A stretch of DNA of 60,000 nt from Symsagittifera roscoffensis (taxonomy: Eukaryota > Xenacoelomorpha > Acoela > Convolutidae): positions 51,692,514-51,752,513 of the forward strand of contig NC_087070.1 of NCBI RefSeq assembly GCF_963678635.1, read 5' to 3'. Position 1 is the stretch's first letter. Every line of letters starts with the position of its first letter. The notes under the pieces were generated by a model. It saw only the letters and a list, made by a program, of their open reading frames with translations. It had not been told where the DNA came from and searched no databases. A program made the translations under genes and the position numbers. Of this stretch, positions 11,301 through 20,300 are shown piece by piece.

Positions 11301-14300
11301 ACCTGAAAGAAGTTAACTCTGGGAGACCAAAATTGGCCAGAAGTTATGCAAAATTTTTTGCTGTTTGACAAGCTGTTGTTGCCAAACAGAAACTTCTGCG
11401 CTGAAAACTGGAACTGTAACACCCACATCTACGTTCAATCGAATTACAAAAGTAGGTCTGGACCATTCCCCTTACAGAATACAAAATCGTTTTGCTTTGA
11501 TAACAGGTGACTAACAAAAACGTATTGACTTTGAACGGCGACAAGTACAAAGCCCACATCAAAAACTCTATTTTTCCAGAGCTTGTGAGGGTGGAAGAAA
11601 ATGGAACAATTCCAGTTGTTATTGAGATAGGGACCAGTTTAAGTTTATGTAAGTGCTATCAATTGTTTTCTTTCTGTCTGGAGACCTGCTGTCGTGACCT
11701 TGCGATCTTCAACGTCCGAACTGATCTGAAATAAAACAGTGCAGTAAGATTTCGATTTAATGCCCAACAGTTGCTACAATTCAAGTTAACAACTATTCTT
11801 TTCTTTACATAAACATCTGCACACTTTAACATGGCGCAGTCAGCAGAGAAAAAAGGAGGGGGAAAAATCCACTGAAAATTCAGTCATTTTGGGACGCACG
11901 AACACCAGAACCCCCAATCTACTGGGAAGAATCGATTGTAAAATTTCACTGGGCAATGATCGCAAAATATGATATTGATCCCGATGATTTTTATTTTGTA
12001 CGTACTTTAAACGCAGCGACTATTGCAGCGTTGCCAGATGACGTAAATGGGAAGAACCGTACCGAGTCGGAAAAGAAGCTAAAGTCAAACCTTTATCTCT
12101 GTATTGGAGATGAGGCGCAGAGAATTTTCAAAGCACGAAAGCTGGGAGTGAACATAAAAACGGAACGTTACCCACGCGTACTTGACGAAATGGAAAATGT
12201 GTTTCGACGTGAGCGGAACGTAACCCATGAGCGGGGACTCTTCTGTGGAAGAAAACAGAGGGAGAACGAAACCTTTGAGAAATTCCACGCGGAATTGAGC
12301 ACCCTAGCGGGTAGATGAAATTTTGCTAATGCAGCGGAAAACGTCCGGGATATTTTCATAATGAACATGCGGGAATCGGACTGTCAACGAGAATTATCAA
12401 GATCAACAAAGCTACCCGAGGAAGTTGACAGGATCGCATTATCTTATGAACGTGGGGAGCGTGCATATTAATCATACACGGGAAAACCGGCTTCATCAGC
12501 GCCGTCAATATCTATTAAACAAGAACCAGTTAATAACATAAGGAGAGGACAAAGATTTTTCCGAGGTCGAGGACGCGGGGGACGTGGAGGATACTCCCAA
12601 GGATCAAGTAGTGGGGGAGCGGAAATAACCGTAGGTGCTATAATTGTGACGCACCGAATTTTACTCTTGATCATATTGCCAACTGCCCTGCGAAAAGAGC
12701 CACATGTAACTCGTGCCGAAAACTGGGACATTTTGAACGAACATGTAGAGGAATCCGAAGGGGTACTAACCAATGGAGAGGACGGGGACGAGTTGGTTTA
12801 GTCTGTGACGAAAACGAGCATCATTACACCGAAGACTTTAGTCAAGGTGTTATGGTATCGTGTAACGGGTTTTTTTTTTTAATGTTGTCTGTTGTCAAGT
12901 GTCGACAAATAACGTCCACAGTTATCAATTATCATGTGGACTGGACCATATCGCGCTATGTCACGTGATTGCGTATGTTTGTTTCTTTATTTGTTCATCT
13001 TTATTTATTTAATTATGTTTAGTTTGCTTATATTTATTTATAATTTATGTATGTACATATTTATTTTTGTTTATTTTTATCACGTGTTTTGTTTATTTAT
13101 TTAATTATTCTTTCTTTCATTTAGTTTTGCTTTTATTATTTCTGCGTGTGTATTTATTTAATGTATTTATTTTCATTTATTTATATTATGGGTCTGTTTG
13201 TTTGGTTATTTGTTCATATATATTTTTTCATGTCTATTTAATTATTTGTACATTTCACTTTTGCTTTTATTTATCTATATATTTATTTATTTATGTTATC
13301 ATTTATGTATTTATTTATTTATTTATGTATTGATTTATTTTTTTATTGCTTATTTATTTATCAGGTGTGTTTTGTTTATTTGTTGATATTTATTTCTATA
13401 TTTATTTAATTATTCTTTCTTTCATTTAGTTTTGCTTTTATTATTTATGTATGTGTATTTATTTAATTCATTTACTTTCATTTATTTATATTATGGGTCT
13501 GTTTGTTTGGTTATTTGTTCATGAGATATATATTTTTTCATGTTAGTTTAATTATTTGTACATTTCAGTTCTGCGTTTATTTATTTATTTATTTATTTAT
13601 GTATGTATTTATTTATTTATGTATTGATTTATTTTTTTATTGTTTATTTGTGTTGGTGTATACATGTATTAGTACGATTTTTTGTTCTAGAACTGTTATT
13701 CTTCAATTATTAGTTGTTCAAGTTGTTTGGTTTTTGCTTCAGTTTCTATGCCTTCGGTGTATTGCGCGTAGCGCCTATGTTCAAAGCATGCAGAGTGTGA
13801 GTGAGGGAGCAGAAGATCCAGTGGCATGGGTGAATCAGCAGGTAAGAGGGGATAACGATTCAGTCACATCGGGATCCGACAACTACATGGTGATATCAAT
13901 CAAGAAGAAGAGAAATGTGACCGAATTGAAGATCCCTGGGGCTAGAGTCTAGGTTGAGGTGTCGGGGAAGAAAATGTGGTTGTGGATAGATAGCGGATCC
14001 CCAGTAACAATATTCAGCATGACGGATCTAAAAACAACATTAGGTAAAGCGAATATTCAACTAAAACCTTCAAAAGATGAATTTTTGGACTATAACAACA
14101 ATCGGATAAACATACTGGGAAAAGTAGCGGTGACAATGTCTTTGAATGGGTGGGCAGCTCCAGCACAAGTGTCAGTAATCTCCGGAAATCATCAGTCAAT
14201 CCTGGGGCGTAATCTAATGGGCACCTTAGGTCTGGAGGTCGTGCAAAAGAAGAAAGTAATGGGAATAACAGGGGAAGGGAGCTGCCGAGACGAGGAGTAA

Positions 14301-17300
14301 TACGATGATTTGCAAACCTATTTCTGTAAGTTGTACCCAAACTTATTTACTAGAATAGGGAAAGTCCGAAACGCTAAAGTAAGAGCCGATGTCTTCGAAA
14401 ATTTAAAACCTATACAACAAAAAGGGCGCCGGGCGCCTATCAGTCTATAAGATAAAGTAGATAAGGAAATTAATAGGCTGATGAACGAAGGTCACATCGT
14501 AAAATTACAGGAGTGTTCGGATAAGTATTTCGTCTCTCCTAAAGTAATCACGGTAAAAAAAGACGGAAGTATCAAACTAGCATTGGAATCAAGAGAACTG
14601 AACAAACAGGTACACAAGAATAAGTACCAAATGCCGAACCTTGACGAACTAGTAGACGGAACAAGTCAGATAATTGCTGAAAGGAAGGCGGGGAACGTAT
14701 ACTTTACTACGTTGGATTTCACTTATGCGTACGGACAGGTCTCTCTCGAAAAGGAGACAAGCGAGCAGTGTAATTTTTCATTGATCGGCGGGAAGTCCAC
14801 GGGAACTTATCGTTTTAAGAACGGATTTTACGGTCTTACGTCGATGCCGGCGGAATTTCAAAAAGTTATTGACAACTTACTTAAGGAATTCCCTCAGGCT
14901 AACGCGTTCATCGATGATATTTTAATCGCTTCAAAAGGAACTAAGATTGAGCACATTGCGTTAATGGAAAAAATATTAAAAAAGCTGGACGTTTCTTATG
15001 TCGCGTTAAAATTACGAAAATGTGAATTTGCGAAAACGGAGTGCGAATGACTCGGGTATAGAATTGGGGAAAGTGGCATCGCGCCCCTCGTCAGAAAAAC
15101 ACAAGCGGTGGAGGATCTGAAAACCCAAAAATCCAGAAAGCAATTAAAGTCGCTAATGGGTTCAATGCACATTTTGCATAAATTTTTGCCTAATCACGCG
15201 GAAGTAAGCGCACCGCTAAGACCATTACTAAGTCAGAATAACGATTTTGTTTGGATGTCTACTTGCGAAGATGCGTTCCAACAATTAAAGTCGCTTGTCA
15301 AAAACATTGTTGAACTAAGACATTTTGATATTCACCGTGAAACAAGAATTATCTGTGATGCTAGTCATGATGGCCTAGGGGCCGTCTTAGAACAGTATAG
15401 CGCCTCCGGTTGGCATCCGATTTCGTTTGCGTCTAGATACCTTAACCCGGCGGAGAAAAAAAACTCTACAAGTGAATTAGAATTACTCGCAGTAGTGTAG
15501 GCTACGGAACATTTTCGAAATTACATATATGGCCGTTATTTCACAGTTATTTTGGATCACAAGGTGCTGCTTACGTTGTTAAATTCATCTCCGAAAGGAA
15601 ATAAAACGTTTTTCAGCCGACTAACGCGTTGGTACGATCGTCTAGTGCCGTACGATTTTAAAGTTGAACACAGACAGGGGTCCAAAATGGGAATGGCAGA
15701 CTATTTGTCCCGGTTTCCATCCGCAGAGGCACCCGAGACAAGTCGTTACGATGAAAGTTTTAAGGTAGCAAAAATAAAAATGATAAACGAAGCAGTAAAT
15801 CCTAAGGCTAAAATGAAGCCTAGGGGTCAAAATGTGAAACACATAAAATCAATACCGGCGATAGAGGGCGAGCAGTCATGTTCTGCTATAACGAAAACCG
15901 TCGCATCCAATGGGAATATAGGAACAACTGAATATGCAAATACTCATTGTGAGAGTAAACGCTCACTAGAGGGCGTGTTTGCATGCAACCGGCGGTTAAT
16001 CAATCAAAATCAAGAGCTTTGCATACCGGCGGAAATATGCAAACGTCGAAGAAAGAAATTCAGACGTTGTTCTCAATACGTAAATTCAAGTCGCGATATC
16101 CAAATTATGAGTAACATGAGTAATAAAAACACAATAAATTCCCCTGAAAAACATGATCAACTAACTTCCGCCATTGTCAATAAATCAACCCACTCTCTGG
16201 GGATGTTAACCTTAATAATGTACTTAATCGGTTGAACCAACCACCCAGTGTTAGTTCCGTCAGTTCGGACTCCGATATTGAATTAATACCGCCTGAAATC
16301 ATTGCCCAGAAACAAACAAATTCGAAAAAATCAACAACTATAATTTCATTCCCTCATCAGTTTCCCGGATTATCCTACCCACTAGTGCAGAGCGATAGAT
16401 GGATTTACTCTATAGTGCCGTCAGATAGTAAAGTTGTCAGGAAATTAGATCACCCGGAGATTCTGAGCTTAAAGTTAGTCGAGGCAAATCTGGAGAAGGA
16501 CCCAATCATGAAGACAAATCGCGATGCAATCAAAGACAGGAACCCAAGAGCCAAAGAAATCATCACAGGACTAGGACGATATTACGCCCAACACTATAAT
16601 GATTTCGCAGTACGAGAAAATTGCCTGTGGATGGATGGCCGGTTGGCCATACCGAAGGACATGTCTTCAGCAGTGCTCAACCGCTGACACTTTCAACACC
16701 ATGGACGAGACAAGATGTTCGCAGCCGCAAAGGATGTGTGGATACCCTTAATGCACCGAAACATTGCCGCAACAGCAAAGTACTGTAAAAGCTGCTTAGA
16801 AGCAGGTAAAAACCTTAAACCAGATATTCCGAAAACTGATATAGGGGAAACGTATGTGCCTAAGGAACCAAACAATTTGGTCCAGTTACATTTCTGGGGC
16901 CCGGTCAATTATGTAAGGGGTTGGAAGAAATACGCACTCGTAGCAGTAAATACTTTTTCGCATTTGCCATCGGCGTATATATGCTCAAGTAACAAATCTA
17001 AAAATGTATTGAAGTTCCTAAGGAAGTACATAAATACTCATGGACACCCAAGGAAATTGCATATGGATCAGGCAACGGGGTTTTTCTCGAATGACATTCA
17101 AAGTTTCTGTAACTATGAAGGTATTGAACTAATCAAATCTCCAGTTGAGGATCATCGCGCAACGGGAATGGTCGAACGAACAATTGGGTCGATAAAAAAT
17201 TACGTGCTTACTTATCTCCAGGAAAATAAAAATTACAAGTTTGGGGTAATGATATCCCGTGCGCTTAGCGCATTACGTTTTGTGCCACATTCCAAAACTA

Positions 17301-20300
17301 AGCTAACGCCCTTTGAGGCATATCATGGAAGAGAAGCAAATACGGCGCTTCGAAACTTAACGAAAAAACCATCCTTGGAAAACCTAAATTGGGACAATGT
17401 TGTTAACCAGAAGCTATCTTGTTTAGACAAGGCGAGTAATCTCCCGGAGGTGGAGCTGACCCTAGATTGGGAGAAGAGCAGCGACCTAGTATACGCACCA
17501 GAGCAGAGAAAAACCCCAAGGATTATGGACGATGAGGAGATAAATGAAACGGACCCAAAGGTCACGGAGGTAGCAGATAGAGTACCAAAGCCACCAGGAT
17601 GGCTAAAACGGAAAAAAACTAGCACCACAACAGTCTATCAAAAGACAGGGAAAACAGACCCGAAGGATCCAAGAAGGTATAAACGTTTACCATTGAAAAT
17701 TGAAAAATTAACTGATCATACGGTGCAAATGGAAAAAGGGTCGTTATTAAGGCGAAGTGGTGTTTCTTTTAGATCGGCGGCTGAGTAAAGCCAAATTACA
17801 GATATGAACGACGCGTGCGCCCCGGGTCCTAGCAAGTACCTAAAGAGCACCCCGGGTCCAAGTGAGCCCGCAAAGAGCACCCCGGGTCCAAGTGAGCCCG
17901 CAAAGAGCACCCCGGGTCCTATTGAAACCACGAAATTTAAAAGAAAGGCTGATAAGGAACAAATAGCGATGAGGAAGGCGAAAAAATCAGTGAAACAGCG
18001 AATAGTGGAATATAGCGAGGACGAGAGCGAGGAGGATGAAGTCAGCGATTGGACAGTGGAAGCGGACGAGGCGGCAAAGACTGCGGCGAGCGGGGGAGCA
18101 ATTGAACCGTCGGAAACGGATAAGGAGCGAACGCCGAAAACCATCGGTGAAAATCGAAAGCAAGGCGCGGCGGGGACAAGAAAATCAACGCGACAGCGAC
18201 GAGGCGTTGACAAAATGGGGGTGTCATGATTCATCGCATACAAGACAAGTAACATGACATAGCGAAGAAAACCTGAAAGAGAGGTTTGGCAAGTCTGCCT
18301 GAAAACTCAAGTTAAACTGAAACTGTTTGTAACATGAAACTAAAACAATAGACAATGCGAGTTGATAAATTTTATACAAGTTAAAATTTATTTGTGGTTG
18401 CCCGAATGAGATAGGGACCAGTTTAAGTTTATGTAAGTGCTATCAATTGTTTTCTTTCTGTCTGGAGACCTGCTGTCGTGACCTTGCGATCTTCAACGTC
18501 CGATCTGATCTGAAATAAAACAGTGCAGTAAGATTTCGATTTAATGCCTAACAGTTGCTGCAATTCAAGTTAACAACTATTCTTTTCTTAACATAAACAT
18601 CTGCACTTTTCAACATTATTGATAAGGATAATGCCCCAGCACACCGAGAAATACTGTGAGAGCAACGCTTCAGCTTATTTTTAATTTTTGGGTTGTAGCA
18701 CTTTGGCTTCCCCGATTAGTACCCTCCTCGCAGCCCTGATTTGACACCATGTGATTTTTTCTGCGGGGCACCATGAAATCTAGTCTTTTAAGCGCGTGTG
18801 GCGACTTTGGATGACCTGAAAAGTAAAATTAGCCATGACTTTGCGGCGATGAAACTTGAAAGAAGAATGCTAAGGGAAGTCGTTTTTGGGATTCAAAAAT
18901 GAGCTAGAAGATGTCTGCAACTAAATTGCGCACAAGTTGAGGGGCCTGTAGCTGGAGTATACAACAGATTCTCAAAAACATCTACAAGTTTGTTGGTTTT
19001 AGCTTGTTTGGTTTCCAAGCTTTATCTGAATAAAAGTCAAAACAATTTCTTCGTAAAATCTTTTTGGTAGAGTGAAAACATGCGGTAGTTTTTTTCCACT
19101 TTGAGCAAAAAGTTATCGGTCACTGCACAACGTCTGTCTTGAGCTGCTAGGTATGTGTGCATGTTCTCAAGAAAATTGACTCAGTAGTTGTCGAGGTGTT
19201 CCAGTTGGGATCCTTTTTTTGGGACACCCAGTATGGATGAAATTTTCGACGAGATCAGCCATAAATGTTTTTTCCGTCTGTTCCAGGAGCATGTTTTTGT
19301 CTGTCTTCAACGAGAGCGGGAAGATAGTAGCTCTGTTTGTGAAGCCCTGGAGGTGTGACGCATGCTGGATTCCCTGCTGGTGGCACAAGATTATGCTCCA
19401 AACTCCCGAGGACCACTTCGTCGGCTGGATCCGACAGAGATTCGCCATCGGGGACGCCCAGATGGACATCCAGGATGAGACGGACGAGACCGTCTACCAG
19501 ATCAAAGAAGGTAACCTGTGACCAGTGGTGTGCTCAGAAACTTTTAAACGGGGAGTGGACGGTTTTTAGAAAATAAAATGAAAATTTTGTCAACCTTTTC
19601 TTTTTTTAGGTCGACTAATTTGAGCTTCCGAAGGCAAATTTTTTGAAAAAAAATACAGACTAAAAATGACGTTTTGAGCAGTTTTAAAAAAAACATTGAT
19701 CAAAAAGTTGCGTTGTTTCTGCGCACTCCCTCCCCTCAAATTTAACTATTTTGGCGCCAAAGGCGCCTTTAGAAAGTTGATGTTGAGCAGCAACGATTGA
19801 TATCGTGAACTTATTTAAAAGGGAGGAAAATTTTGGAAAATTTTGGCTACCAGAAATTTGGAAAACTTTGGCAACCAGAATTGGGGGGAGGTGGGGGAGG
19901 CGGTCGCCCCTCCCCCACTTCTCGGTGCGCTACTTCCTGTGAACGTGGCACCTAGCCGCCCCCTCACATATTTCACCCTTCTTCATTGCGGGATTTTTTG
20001 TGTGAAACACTCAAGACGAAGATAGTGAGGGCCTAAATGCGCCACTCGAATAAAGAAGGGAAATTTTCGTGAGGGACGAAATGTCTGTAAAACATTTGTG
20101 ACGCCAGATTGGCTGTGAATTGGTTGTGATCTGAGACTGGAATTTTTGAGGAATTGTGAGTTCCTAAGCTTGAATCGCGCATTTGCCAAGCGTCAAAATT
20201 TTTCTACCCCTTAAGTTATTTTGGTTATTATTGTCGGAAATATCCAAATTGTGAGAAATATTCAGATAAACCATGGTTACAATTTGTTAGTTTCACTTTC

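Larger units (their letters stand above)
11623..18615 (+). mobile_element. Ty3/gypsy LTR retrotransposon, full length, inactive
   Basis: It has two 209-bp LTRs and is flanked by TTAT on both sides (11619-11622 and 18616-18619). Order: LTR, primer site, gag with two zinc knuckles, AT-rich insert, aspartic protease, reverse transcriptase, RNase H, integrase, third ORF, LTR. Protease-RT-RH-integrase order is diagnostic of Ty3/gypsy. By-eye comparison of the LTRs shows about 7 differences in 209 bp (about 3%). Coding frames hold at least eight stops and two frameshifts, which fits that age. No polypurine tract is evident just before the 3' LTR. Confidence 0.92.
10937..19231 (+). mobile_element. 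mariner-type transposon split by a Ty3/gypsy insertion
   Basis: The left end is GGGTGTCCCATAAAAC preceded by TA (10935). The right end is TTTTTTTGGGACACCCAG followed by TA (19232). These are terminal inverted repeats with the TA target duplication of the Tc1/mariner group. The two transposase halves (11118-11618 and 18620-18960) become continuous when the gypsy element at 11623-18615 and one copy of its TTAT duplication are removed. Without the gypsy the element is about 1.3 kb, the normal mariner size. Its right end lies 55 bp before scramblase exon 4. Confidence 0.85.

Noticed and set aside
13067-13670. Hydrophobic open frames that look like membrane proteins
   Set aside because: TTTATT-type simple sequence inside the gypsy element; the hydrophobicity comes from Phe/Leu/Ile/Tyr codons.
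15048-15500. Alternative genetic code reading TGA/TAG as Trp
   Set aside because: Host genes here use TGA, TAA and TAG as normal stops (TGA ends OCA2 and the sulfotransferase), and gypsy decay explains the in-frame stops.
17716-18255. 179-aa minus-strand open frame
   Set aside because: Shadow of the gypsy third ORF; its repeats mirror the Pro-rich array and it has no homology of its own.
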